From contig OY282607.1 of assembly GCA_958298945.1 (NCBI GenBank), positions 90,837,270 through 90,901,269 on the forward strand: a stretch of 64,000 bases of DNA, in the 5' to 3' direction. The notes under the pieces were generated by a model. It was not told the origin of the DNA. It saw nothing but the letters and a program-made list of their open reading frames with translations, and ran no database searches. Source of the stretch: Atherix ibis (lineage: Eukaryota > Arthropoda > Insecta > Diptera > Athericidae). Below, one piece after another: positions 35,060 to 47,329 of the stretch. Positions within the stretch are counted from its first letter, which is position 1; each line of letters starts with the position of its first letter. The position numbers were made by a program, and so were the translations under genes.

Positions 35060-37500
35060 GTAGAAGGATGGGCGGGCAGGGATAGGGTTGTGTTGAAATT
35101 AACGAATATTTAAAAATGGCTTAAATATTCAAATAAATATTCATTTAAAAATGATTTAAAATTATTATCAAATAAGAACTTTAAGTTCTCACTACTCTTA
35201 TTTGATAGAAAATTCAAAAATAAGATTTCCTCGTAAAAAAACAAATTTTTGATTGAAAAATTCTGTAGTCGCAATTTTGTTATAATTTTTTCTAAAAATT
35301 GTGCACTTTTGCCATAAAAATTTATTTTTTTTAATATTTTTAAGGGGATTTTTAAATTTTTAAGGGGATTTTTTTTGCAAATTATTGAAAAAAAAAATTA
35401 GGAAAATTTAGAAAAATATATTTTTAACGTTTTTTTTTTTGTGATAGCTATAAAAATAGTTTTCTGAGCAAACGATTTTATAATAAATAAAATATCTGAG
35501 CAATAACGATTTTATAATAAATAAAGTCTGAGCAATAATAATAAATTTTGCAAATTGATAAAAATTTATGATAAAAACATTATTTTTTGTGAGGAAAAAA
35601 AAAACAATTTTTATAGTAAAGTAATTGTTTGCTATAAAAAATAAAAATGTTTCGATTTCGGTGGTAAGAAAAAATTTCTACTAGAAATAATAGTTTTCGC
35701 AATAAAAACAAAATGCAAAGTTTTGGAAATAATAGAGAATTTTTTTTTATAAAAAATTCAAATTTTCTGATAAAATCAATATTTTATTAGGGGGGAGGGG
35801 GGGAGAAAAATTAAAAATTTGGTGCAACAAAAAACAAAACAAAAATTATACTCATATTGCAATTTCTATAAAAGAATTTATAATTTTTATGGTAATAAAA
35901 ATTTTGTTATAAAAAATAGACTTTTTTTCGATAAAATAAAAACTTTTGCTATAAAAATATAAAATTATTGTCATAAAATAAAAAATGTTTTGGAAAAATT
36001 AACACTTTTCTGAATCAAAAAAAAAAACCATTTTAGAATAGAAGCAAATTTCTGAAGAAACTATAATTTTTGTTATAAAAAAATAAACAATTTTTTATGA
36101 TAAAAAGTAAACAATTTTTCTAATGAAAATAAAAATTTTTTTGTTTAAAGAATTTATTGTGTTTTAAAAACTGTTTTTTTGATAAAAGAAAAATTTCCGC
36201 AAATTAAAAAATTAAAATTTTTGGTTAAAAAAAAAATTATCTTTAAATAAATAATTTTATAAAAACATTTTATTGTTACTGTAATAGAAATGAAAAATTT
36301 ATAATAAATATAAAAATTTAGTGATAAAAATAATCATTCTTGTAAAAACAAAACAATTTAGCATTAAAAATAATTTTTATGATATGGAAAAAAATTTGCT
36401 CTGCATTTATTTCTACATATCTGTGATAAAATGATAAAAAAATTTAGTATTAAATTAAAGTTTTTAAAACAAAACAAAAAAATGTAATAATTGCTAAATA
36501 TTTATGATAAAAACGCAATTTTCTGTGATAAAATAAATCAACAATTTTTATGATCGAAATTATCAGTTTTTTTGTTATCAAAAAGTTTTCATGTTATCAA
36601 AAAAACCAAAAATTTTGTGATAAAAATAAAAAATTGTGTCAAAAAATGGTAATATTTTAAACTAAGACAAAATAGTTGTTATACAAAAAATGTTTCGGAT
36701 AAAATTTTTAATGTTGCTATAAAAATTTATTTTATAGAAAATTTTTTAAAATTTTGTGATAAGAAAAAATTGTCAATTTTTTAAGATCAGCATATCAGTT
36801 TTAGCGTTAAAAATAATTTTTATATTACAAAAAATTGACTGTCATGGCAAAATTTTTTTTATGATAAAAGAAAAACTTACGCAATCAAAAATAGAAATTT
36901 TCTGATAAAAATTAAAAAATTTCTGTGATAAAAACCAATTTTTCTGTGAAAAAACACCAAAACTTTTATGAAACAAGTTAAAAAAATTATGATAAAAATA
37001 ATTTTTCTGATAAAATATATAAAATTATTTTTATGTTACTATAAAAAATAAAAAATGTTGCCATAAGTTAAAAAAAAATTGCCATTAAATTACAAATTAA
37101 AAGAAAGGGTTTAAAAAAAATATTTATGCTAAACTTTTATTTTTTTTGTGCGAAAAGTAAAAATTTTTCTGATACAAACAAATTTTTGTCATTAAAAATA
37201 AAAATGTTCGCAAACAAAAAAGAAAATTTTCCGAAAAAAGTTTAAAAAATTTTGTGATAAAACCAAAATTTTTGTAATAAAAATAAAAGCTTTTCAGATA
37301 AACTTCATATATGCTTAAAAAAAAAGCTCTACAAAATCGTCCGATAATTTTATAATCAAAACTAAAACTGATTTAATCATTTTTATTAATTTAACAATGA
37401 AAATAATTTTTCGAAATAATAAAATTCCATAAAAGGTAAAAATTTCCGAAACAAATAAAAATTCTACCATTTTTGGGCAAATTTTCTACAAAAGAAAACT
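35060..37500. repeat. Highly degenerate short-unit AT repeat (GATAAAAATAAAAATTTTT type)
   Basis: This region is filled with variants of a roughly 30-45-base phrase such as TTTTGTGATAAAAATAAAAA or TTTTTCTGATAAAATAAA. The spacing is too irregular for a precise period. I interpret it as an old decayed minisatellite. A 12-bp inverted repeat (TATCAAATAAGA and its complement) sits at 35166-35207, just inside the left edge. Confidence 0.65.
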
Positions 37501-39740
37501 TTTTCTTTTGGGAGCTTTTGTGAAAATTTCATTTATTTCTTATTATTTTTAGATTTTTTTTTTTTTTTGAAAAAATTCCTGTGAATTTTCATCCCAATTG
37601 ATATAATTTTAAGTACGGACACATTAAAATGAAATTATTTCTTTTTATATCGAATACTTAAAATGGCATCAATAAAAAGAATATCAAATAAAACATATGC
37701 TCGCTATAAAAAGCTTTTTAACGATTTGACAATAAATTAAAATTTACAAATTAACTGCACTGAAGAGCCTATAAACTGTAGACCTCTTCACTCGTGTACC
37801 TAAACGTTTATATGATACAAGTGGGGAGAGAGGTGGGGGGATGGGGTTGGTACTAGTTGATGTGTATTGCTTAGGCTAGATATGTGGGCATATGTGTTCG
37901 CACACAGGGTGGTTTTCTCATAAAGTTACACCGATACTATGTGGGAACACACAGTGACACACTGGGTTTATTATCGTAAAAGTTGTGAAAAGGCGCACTT
38001 AATTTAATGTATTTAATAATAACTACTAACCCCAATGAATAGAGTGGCGATATTTAAAGGAAGGAGAAAGAGTAGCCACACTGTTAAGCAAAAGTAACAG
38101 CAGTCAGAAAATGGATAAATGGGTGGGGGGGTGGTTCTCGTGGCGTTAATATCAAACAAGACGAAACGATAAAATGGTGGAAATTATCGTGTATCGTAAA
38201 TCCAGAGAGAGGGAGACAGGAAGAGAGAGAGAGAGAGGGAGCGCGCGGGACTGACTCATTAGTTATTTTATTATCCTTACAAATTAATTAATGTAATAAA
38301 CTGTTTTAAATGGAAAGCAACGACCTAACATAAAATCCATTTGCTGTCGGTTGATGTGCTGCCATATTTAACGATCCAATTCAGTTTGAGTGGAATTCGT
38401 AAGCGAAACTTTTTTATCCGTAAAAGTTTGTATTGGAAGAGGTAGAAATTGATGGGTAGGTGGAAAGGGCTAAAAACACAGAGTTTGCTTGTAATCATGG
38501 TAAAGGGGGAGATAGACTACCGGCAAAGTAATAGAGTTTTTTGGATGAAAAGGATGAGAGGTGGTTGTGGAACTTAACAATATAACGAAGAAAATAAATT
38601 GAAAATCGAAAAAGACACAATTCGAAAGTGAGAAAATGTTTATTTTTCGAATTCGAAAGGCAGCAGCGGACAATCGACGTACTTGAATGAAAATTATTTG
38701 AGAAAAACGTTCCGAAGAATTGGGGGATATCCGATGGTAAACGCGATGCGATGGAGGAGAAGCTTTGTGGACCATAAACTGTCTGTGTCCGCTCGTTTTT
38801 GGAATAACGATTAGTTAATGGTGATGGGGGTATTGGGGGCGAATATGACAGCAATAAGGATAGAAATAAGGGATGAAAATTTAGAGCATAGAAAATGCTC
38901 AGCGAAGCGTTTTTGCTCGGGACTCGTCTAGTCTCGGCAACTGATTTTATGGTATGCTGTGTGTGGCATTGTTGTCTGATGCTGCTGGACTCATCCTCTA
39001 ATCGTCCTTCCAATAGAGTATAGAATTAGATGGAATTAGAGGCGACTGTATTAGAAAACACCACTTTGCGGTGGTTTATGAATCGAAAAATGTTCCTTTT
39101 ATTCAGGAGCGTTTAGTGGTAGCCAGAGTAGATTTCGAAATCATTTTATTGTGGTGCGCGTTTCTGGATTTCGGAAAATGATAACGGTTCATAAAATCCA
39201 AAGATTATAGCACATCGTTTCGTTCTTCGTCTATTATTGTATTATTATCTTATATCGTTCGTAAAAAAAATCTCTCCACCATGAGCTCTTCGGTCGCCTG
39301 TACTGTAACACTACCCGGTTGGGGATATTCACCGCTTAGCAGGCGTCGGGATTGGAAACGAAGAAACCACTCCAGAACAGAATACTTTATTATCTTCTCA
39401 ATTTGGCTTGGTTGCCTTTCTCGTTGAGGTTCGTTCTTTATCATCCGAAAGAAATCGCTTTGCTCGACGGTTTATTAGTCCATTATTAATTTTATGACGC
39501 TATCGGTACGAGACCACAATACGGAAAGAATCGAAACGATTCTTCTATACCAATGACAATAATAAGAAGCAGATTCGATTCTTTGGATCTGGTTTCCATT
39601 AAATCGTCACTAAAATTGTCCACCACCACCACCATCTCTCCTTATGTTCTTCTTATGTTGTGGTATGTTATGCAATGTTATATTATGTTAGGCTCAATAC
39701 AAATCAATAAATCATTTTTGTGCGTGGGCAGTAGACTTTG
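37501..39740. other. Unique, more complex sequence, no supported gene
   Basis: This block has G-rich purine tracts at 37820-37850 and 38120-38135 and a GA-rich stretch at 38203-38250. The longest frame is 38495-39013 minus, 172 codons from ATG, with a hydrophobic and aromatic-rich middle. It has no recognisable domain, and the codon pattern is not distinct from chance. I list the block as unique non-coding DNA with low certainty. Confidence 0.45.
38203..38250 (+). repeat. (GA)n-rich tract
   Basis: AGAGAGAGGGAGACAGGAAG is followed by eight GA repeats and GGGAGCGCGCGG. It resembles GAGA-type simple sequence found near insect regulatory regions, but nothing here proves a function. Confidence 0.8.
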
Positions 39741-39759
39741 TTTTATGTGATTCTCCTTT

Positions 39760-41160
39760 GATTTTGTTATAATTTATTTTCTTTGATTTTTTAAATTTTT
39801 TATATATTTTTATTCATTAAAAATATTGACCAAAAAAACAGAAAGTTTTGATTTTGATCAATTTTAATTTCTGCCATAAAAAGTGCAGCATTTTATGAGT
39901 ATTTTACTACAATAAAACAATGGCACCTAGCGGAAATTGGTGGAAGTCTTCTCCTACGTTATACAAAACTCAGTATTTTTTCTCATTATAAATAATTTTA
40001 TTTAATGTTAAAAAATACTCTTCCAATATGGCAGTTCACTAAAACATAGCCATCTAGCGGAAATTAATGGAACTGTGTAGATTGTTTTGTGTGGTTCTCT
40101 TTTTATTTTGTTATAATTTATTTTCTTTGATTTTTTATATTTTTTTATTCATTAAAAATATTGACCAAAAAAATAGAAAGTTTTGATTTTGATCAATTTT
40201 AATTTCTGCCATAAAAAGCGCAGCATTTTAGGAGTATTTTACTATAACAATGCCACCTAGGGGAAATAGGGAGAACTCTTCTCTTAAGTTTTTATTTCAT
40301 TTGCATTTGTTGTGACTTTTTTTGATTTCATAAACAGTACTTCCATATTAGAAATTTTCTCCATTTTTTTCTTATTATATACAATTTTATTTGCTGTTAT
40401 GAATGCAGCATTTCACCAAAACATAGCGACCTAGCGGAAAGTTATGAAACTCTTCTTTTAAGTTTTTATTTCACTCTCAGTTAATGAGATTTTTTTCCAT
40501 TTTTATTCTCATTATAAATAATTCTATTTAATCTTAAATGGCAAATCACTAAAAAATCACCACCTAGCGGAAATTAATGGAACTGTGCAGATTGTTTTGT
40601 GTGGTTCTCCTTTAATTTATTTTCTTCGATTTTAAAAAATTTTTTGTACATGAAAACTAGTAAAAAAAAAATTTTAAATTTTGATTATGATCAATTTTAA
40701 TTTCTGTCATAACAAAAAACTAGCATTTCAGGAGTTTTTCACTAAAACATGGCCACCTACCGGAAATTATCAGAACTCTTCTCTTAAGTTTTTATTTCAC
40801 TCTCAATTTAATGTTTGCTCCATTATTAATAATTTTATTTGTTGTCTCATTGTGAACAGAATATTTCACTAAAGCATGGCCACCTAGCGGTAAATAATGA
40901 AACTCTTCTTAAATTTTTATTTCACTCTCAAATTAATAAGTTTTCTCCATTTTCTTTTCATTATAAATAATTTGATTTCCTGTTAAAAATATTATCTCAT
41001 TGTGAGCAGAAAATTTTCTTAAAAACATGGCCACCTAGCGGAAATTAATAGAACTTTTCTTTTAAGTTCTTATTTCACATATTTTCGAACGAGTTTTCTT
41101 ATTATTTTATTTTTCGATTACGAATAATTTTATTTCCTGTTAAATACTCTTTGAAAAGAA
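39760..41160. repeat. Tandem array with CCACCTAGCGGAAATT core, block 2 (array D)
   Basis: Eight units have cores at about 39924, 40050, 40251, 40429, 40561, 40753, 40880 and 41030. They share all flanking landmarks of block 1, including GATTTTGATCAATTTTAATT, TTCTGCCATAA and AACTCTTCTCTTAAGTTTTT. One unit (40050) reads CATCTAGCGG, giving CCGCTAGATGGC on the other strand. Its orientation is the same as in block 1. The intervening 6.5 kb holds a transposon, an unrelated AT array and unique DNA. Confidence 0.9.
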
Positions 41161-42219
41161 ACAATTAATTGTTTTTGGGAAAAAATATAAGAGGAAATAT
41201 TTAATAAAGAAAAACAACAACAACAACAAAGAACAAATTGATATAGTGTACAAGTGAATTTAGATATCCATTCCCCAGTCAGACTGTTAGAATATGAAAT
41301 CAGAAAGCCAACATTGTCCATTATTGAGTATCACTTGAGTGGCTATTCAAATCGCAAGTACATGCTAGACAACACTAGCATGAGAATTTCGAGAGTTAGT
41401 GGCATAAGTTTTGACATAATCTACTCGAATCTGTCCGATTGTTGGTCGGTCCTCTATAGTGTTAAGTAGTCGAAATTTGGAAGTTTTTCGTGTTAGAAAT
41501 CTCAAGTTTTCTGAATTTAAATTGGTCGTATTTTCAAATAATAAATTAACTCAATCATTAAGGCAGAAAGAGTGGGAAAAATAGAGAAGAAAAGCCAATT
41601 GAAATGAATAAGAAAACATATTTTGTAGACACATTAAATTTTATTATAAGACACTCAAAATTATGAAGTGGATTTTGTTGTCGTCAAAAATGAGTTCTGA
41701 TTATTTTCCCATATATTGACTACCGAAAATGGTAATCATGGAAACTTATTCTACCAATGACAGTGGTACAGTCAACCGACAAAGGGGAAGGAAGAAATTA
41801 ACAAACAAAATTACCGGAATCAATTTTATAAGAAAAAGAAAACGAAAACTTATAAAAAGCCGAATCTGTAGACGTACAAAAACCGTCAGTAAGTAAGCTA
41901 ATTGGGAAAACACGAAAATAAATTTAATTCCAATCGGAAACGAACATCAAACACAGAAAAAAAAACGGCAGCTTGGTCGGTTGGCCGGTCTGACTCTGGA
42001 GCACAGGCGTTATCTTTCGTGTTTATCTTATCTTTTCATGTTTAAGTGTTCCAATTTTTTTTGCTGTTTGTTTTTTATTCATTGTTTTTTTTTAGAATGT
42101 TTCTTTTTGTAAATTTATTGTTTGTATTTTTTTTCATGTTCACCTGTTTTTATCTAAAAATTTTTTGGAATTTTATTTGAAATTTTATTGTGCGCACAAC
42201 AGTGTTGGGTATTGTTTTT
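41161..42219. other. Unique AT-rich sequence, no supported gene
   Basis: A (CAA)n run lies at 41214-41228. A 71-codon frame at 41254-41469 plus (start MNLDIHSPVRLLEYEIRK) is unusually balanced in composition for this window but has no family I recognise. Confidence 0.4.
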
Positions 42220-45200
42220 TAGGATAGAAATTATTTTTATGTATTTAATATGAATTTTGTAAATTCAAATAAATCAAATTTAGCAAAAAATAACAAATTT
42301 GGGACAAAAAATTATGTTTGAGACTAAAATTTCCTTTTTTTTGGGACCTCAATTTAGGAACTTGAAATTATTTTTGGAACCGAAATTTATATTTTTGATG
42401 CGGGAAGATAATTTTTGGGAGTAAGAATGATTTTGAGACAAAGACAAAAATTTAAATACAAAATTTAGGACAGAATATCAATTTTGAAACTCAAACTCGG
42501 TTTTGGGACTAATAATAATATTTGAGACTAAAAATGAGTTTGGAAGAAAAAAAACATATTGGCACTTAAAATAATGTGAGATTGAAAATCTTTTATGGAA
42601 GTAAAAAAAGATTTTTTTGGGACCACAAATCATTTTTGGAACTGAAATCAAAAATTGGGATATAAAATCTAATTTAGCATTAAAAGTCATTTTTCATATT
42701 ATAAATTATTAAATTTTTGACAATAAAAATAAAAGTTGGGTTAAAAAATGAATTTGTGGGACTAACCTTCTTTTTTGGGGCTTGAGAATCTTTTTTTTTG
42801 TTGAGATGACATAATTGTGAGACTAAAAATTATTTCTGAGAAATGTTCTTGATACTGAAAATTATAGTTGGGACTAAAAATATTCTGAAACTTAAAATCA
42901 TTTTTACCAACTATGGTAGAAGTCATGTATGGGACCACAAATCACTTTTGAAACTGAATTTAGTTTTTCAATATCAAACTTTGATTTGGTACTAAAAAAT
43001 TATTTTGGGACATAAAAATATTGTGAGACTAAAAATAAAATTTTGGGACTCAAAATCAAAGTTGGTGTAAAACATTAAATTAACTACTAAAAATGTGTTT
43101 GACTCTTAAAAATTTGGGAGCTAAAAATTCTGTTTGGGACCAAAAATCATTTTTGGGACCTAAATCAAAATTGGAATATAAAATTCAAGTTAGGATATAT
43201 TATCTTTCTTCAAATTAAAAATTTTTTTGGGACAAACAACTATTTTGGGACTTAACATCATTTTAGGATAAAAAATCATTTTGGAACTAAAAATATTGTG
43301 ACAGTAAAAACACATTTGGGACAAAAAATCGAAGGTACTTCAAAAAATGAAATTAACTATTAAAAATGTGTTTAACGGTTACAAAAAAAATGTTGCTACC
43401 TAAAAGTCCTGTTTGGGACAAAATCATAGGGTTATTTTTTAGGTCCCAAAATGAGTTTATTTCTTTGGGGTAAAGAAATATGTGTGACTTAAAATATTGT
43501 GATAGCAAAAATAATTTTTGGGACTCAAAATCAAAGTTGGTGTAAAAAATCGAAAATGTGTTTAACTCCTAAAAATAAGTTTTTGGCAGCTAAAAATCGT
43601 ACTAAAAAATTGGAATATAAAATTTAAGTTAGGATTTAAAGTCCTAACTTAGATTTTATATTCCATTTTTTGGGACAAAATACTATTTTGGGACATCAAA
43701 TTGTTTTGGGACAAAAAACTAATTTGGGACTTAACATCATGTTAGAATACAAAATTATTTTGGAACTAAAAATATTGGGAGCTTAAATATTAAATTTGGG
43801 ACGAAAAATCGAAGTTAGTTCAAAAAAATGTTGCAACCCAAAGTCCTGTTTGGGGATCAAAAATAATTTTTGGGACCTAAATGAAAATTAGAATATAAAA
43901 TGTAAGTTATGATTTAAAGTTTTTTTTTAATTAAACAATTATTTTGGGACAAAAACTATTTTGGGGCATAAAAAACTAATTTGGGACTTAACATCATGTT
44001 AGGATAAATAGTTATTGTGGAACGAAAAATTTTGTGGGACTAAAAATCAAATTTGGGACAAAAAATCGAAGTTGGCTCAAGAAGTCAAATTAAAAACTGA
44101 AAATGTGTTTGACACTTACTTGCAAATAAATTGTTGCCACGTTAAACTCGTGTTTGGGACTAAAAATCATTTTTTGACCTAAATTAAAATTGGGATTTCA
44201 AATCCAATTTAGGATTTAAAGTCATTTTTTTTTTCAAATTAAAAATTATTTTGGGCAAAAAATCGTTTGTGCGACTAAAAATTTAATTTTTTTCCATCAT
44301 TTTCAGAACTTAAAAATCAAAGTTGTTGAAAAAAATCGTTTTCGGAACTTAAAAACCAAAGTTGGGGTGAAAATTATTTGTGGAAATAAGAATCATTGTT
44401 GGGACTAAGCATTAAAATTGATGAAAAAAATTCAAATTTGAGATTAAAAATCATGTTTGAATTAAATTTGGAACTTCAAATAATTTTCTAGATTAAAATG
44501 TAAATTGGATAATATTTGGGACTGTACATCATTTTTTGTAAATTCAAAATATTTTTTGCGACTAAAAAAATTTTTTTGGGACTAAAAATCATATTTGAGA
44601 CAAAAAGTCATTTTGGAGACTAAAAATTATTTTGGGACAAAAAATTACAATTGGGACAAAAAATCGAAGTTGGCTTAAGAAGTCAAATTTAAAACTGAAA
44701 ATGTGTTTGACACTTACTTACAAATAAATTGTTGCCACGTTAAACTCGTGTTTGGGACTGAAAATCATTTTGGGACCTAAATTAAAATTGGGATTTCAAA
44801 TCCAATTTATGATTTAAAGTCATTTTTTTTTCAAATTAAAAATTATTTTGGGCAAAAAATCGTTTGTGCGACTAAAAATTTAATTTTTTTTCCATCATTT
44901 TCGGAACTTAAAAATCAAAGTTGGGGTGAAAATTATTTGTGGAAATAAGAATTATTGTTTTGACTAAGCATTAAAATTGGTGAAAAAATTTCAAATTTGA
45001 GATTAAAAATCGTGTTTGGATTAAATTTGGAACTTTAAATAATTTTCTGGATTAAAATGTAAATTGGATAATATTTGGGACTGTACATCATTTTTTTTAA
45101 ATTCCAAATATTTTTTGCGACTAAAAAAATTTTTTTTGGGACTAAAAATTATATTTGAGACAAAAAGTCATTTTGGAGACTAAAAATTATTTTGGGACAA

Positions 45201-45390
45201 AAAATTACATTTGGGACAAAAAATCGAAATTGGCTTAAGAAGTCAAATTGAAAAATAAAATTGTGTTTTTGACGCTTAAAAAACAATTGTAGCCACGTTA
45301 TAGTCCTGTTTGGGACTAAAAAACATTTTGGATTTTGAATTAATTTCAGTTTGGATTAAACTGAAACTAAGGACAAAAAATCAAAGTCAC
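42220..45390. repeat. Degenerate short-unit repeat (TTTGGGACTAAAAATCATTT) with higher-order copies (array E)
   Basis: The basic phrase, about 25-30 bases, is TTTGGGACTAAAAATCATTT or TTTGGGACCTAAATTAAAA, repeated with many changes. Larger blocks recur: CGAAGTTGGCTCAAGAAGTC starts at 44067, with relatives at 44665 and 45224, so the later part is a higher-order repeat of about 560-600 bases. An inverted repeat at 43612-43664 is listed separately. It is non-coding. Confidence 0.85.
43612..43664. repeat. 23-bp inverted repeat with 7-base loop
   Basis: The left arm GGAATATAAAATTTAAGTTAGGA (43612-43634) and the right arm (43642-43664) are complementary at 22 of 23 positions, separated by TTTAAAG. 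Within array E the arm sequence also occurs singly, so the hairpin probably arose by inversion of one sub-unit. Confidence 0.9.
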
Positions 45391-47329
45391 GATGGAAAAT
45401 CATTCTTCTACCGAAAAAAAAACAATTTGTTTCTAATTTTTATAGGAAATCATTTGCTTTCACCATATTTTTAGGGAAACAACTTCTCAATAAAGAATTA
45501 ATTTTTTCGAAAAAATTATATAAAAATAATGATAACGAAATCGCCATAAAGTACAAAAAAAAAAACGCTATAAAAAGAATTTTTAAAATATTAGATCATT
45601 TGCTAAGAGATGGCGCTGAAACTGACATTAGCTGATAAATCTGATATGAAAAAATCTCAAAGTTTTAATATTTTATTATTATAATTGGATAATCGGAAAA
45701 TTAGTGATTTTTTATAATTTTTTTCATCAGAAAATTGAATAATCAAATTACTTTTAAATATGCCGGATTTTTTTTCTTCGTATTTTCCAATGGAAATAAA
45801 TTTAGAGAAAGTTAATGCGAATAAAAAAAATTACGAATACGTTCCAAATTTGCATATTTATTATTAGCAGATTAATTTTAGATACAATCACAAAAATTGT
45901 AAAAGACTACATTTCGTTCGTATTTGGTATTTTATTTTGAAAGCGTTTTTTTTTTGGAAATATTTTTATTATTTTCTAAATTGACAGTTTTATCTGATAT
46001 TTTTTTTATTGAACTTTTCATTTTGATAGTTTATTCATATTATTTATTACTAAATAAAATATTCGATTATTATCTGATTTATCCATAATGATTAGCATTT
46101 ATATTTTTCGTATATTGGTCCATGACATGAGATAACACATCAAATTAAATAAAGAAAATATTTTCGAATGTAAATAGTCTAACCCAATTTGTTTGAAGAA
46201 TAAAATATAAAATAAAAATCTGTAGCGTTAAAAAAGATTTAAAAAAAAAACGAATACGGAATGGCAAAATAAAGTCGAATGTGTTCGAAAATAGATCAAT
46301 AATCGAAAATCGGACCACTCCAAACATTCTAATATGATTTTGACACTTTGCTTATCGGCAATTCGTATCGCTATTAATATTTTGTCTTTATTAATTTCAG
46401 TTCTGCTTTTTTCTTTTTTATTATATTCACTTTCGACTTTATATGTTTTCCCATAAATAAATTCACAAGAAAAGAAGAAAAAAAAATAGCAGAAATTATG
46501 GCACACAGGAAATATTTATTGACAGATGATCACATTTGTATGCAGATTAGATGGAAACGGTTTATTTGATCACAGAGAGATGGCAGTCGTGTAGGTGAAG
46601 ATGGCGGTGATGGCGGGTGAGACAGCAACAGCGACACTGACGGCAGCAGCCGTTATAAGTCACTCTCGTATCCGATTGCTGTACGCCTATGCATATTAAA
46701 AAAGCCAAAGCTCTACCGATCAATTTACCAAAAACGTTCAGCCACTAATGGTGGACAAAACGAACAGGATGGGTTGGGTCGGCGGAAGATGTTGGTTTCG
46801 ATGGCGGGCGATGGGGGACTGTGTGCTGGTTCAACGTTTCGATGTTATACTAATTCAATAATTGATTATCTTTTAGTGGCTTTGAATTTTTAAGTGCCTC
46901 CAATCACAAAATGGTTATCGACTGATAAATTTGATATTAATTGACTGTCATAAGTCGTAATTTATGGACGATTTATGGCAGCGTATCGATATCCCACCGA
47001 TTTGAAATTGATACGCTTGTGAAGAAATTTTATCTGCTATAAACGAACACATACATATACGCATGCAAATGGTGGGCACTTACATATTTATGGTATATGA
47101 TGACATTTGTGTTTTGATTAGAATGGTTAAGGAAAACACAATTTTTTTAGTGTGCGCGTTTTTTTTTCGTATTGATTGGAATTTTTCGAATATCGAATTT
47201 TGGAGGGTTTTTTTTCTTCATTGTCGATTTTTTTTTATTGATAATTTCCGCATCATGCTTTGAAAATTATTCTGAATTATTTCTTTTGATATTAGTTAAA
47301 CTTGTTAAAAAATGAATTATTCCAGTTGG
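45391..47329. other. AT-rich sequence then a complex island at 46500-47050; no supported gene
   Basis: A lone AGAGATGGCGCTGAAACTG core lies at 45606. The island 46550-46830 is GC-richer, with GATGGCGG repeats and a 33-codon frame (start MAVMAGETATATLTAAA) that is too short to support. Confidence 0.4.

Noticed and set aside
38495..39013. 172-codon minus-strand frame starting MEGRLEDESSS
   Set aside because: No domain. The middle is a hydrophobic and aromatic run produced by local A/G richness on the plus strand. Another frame overlaps it.
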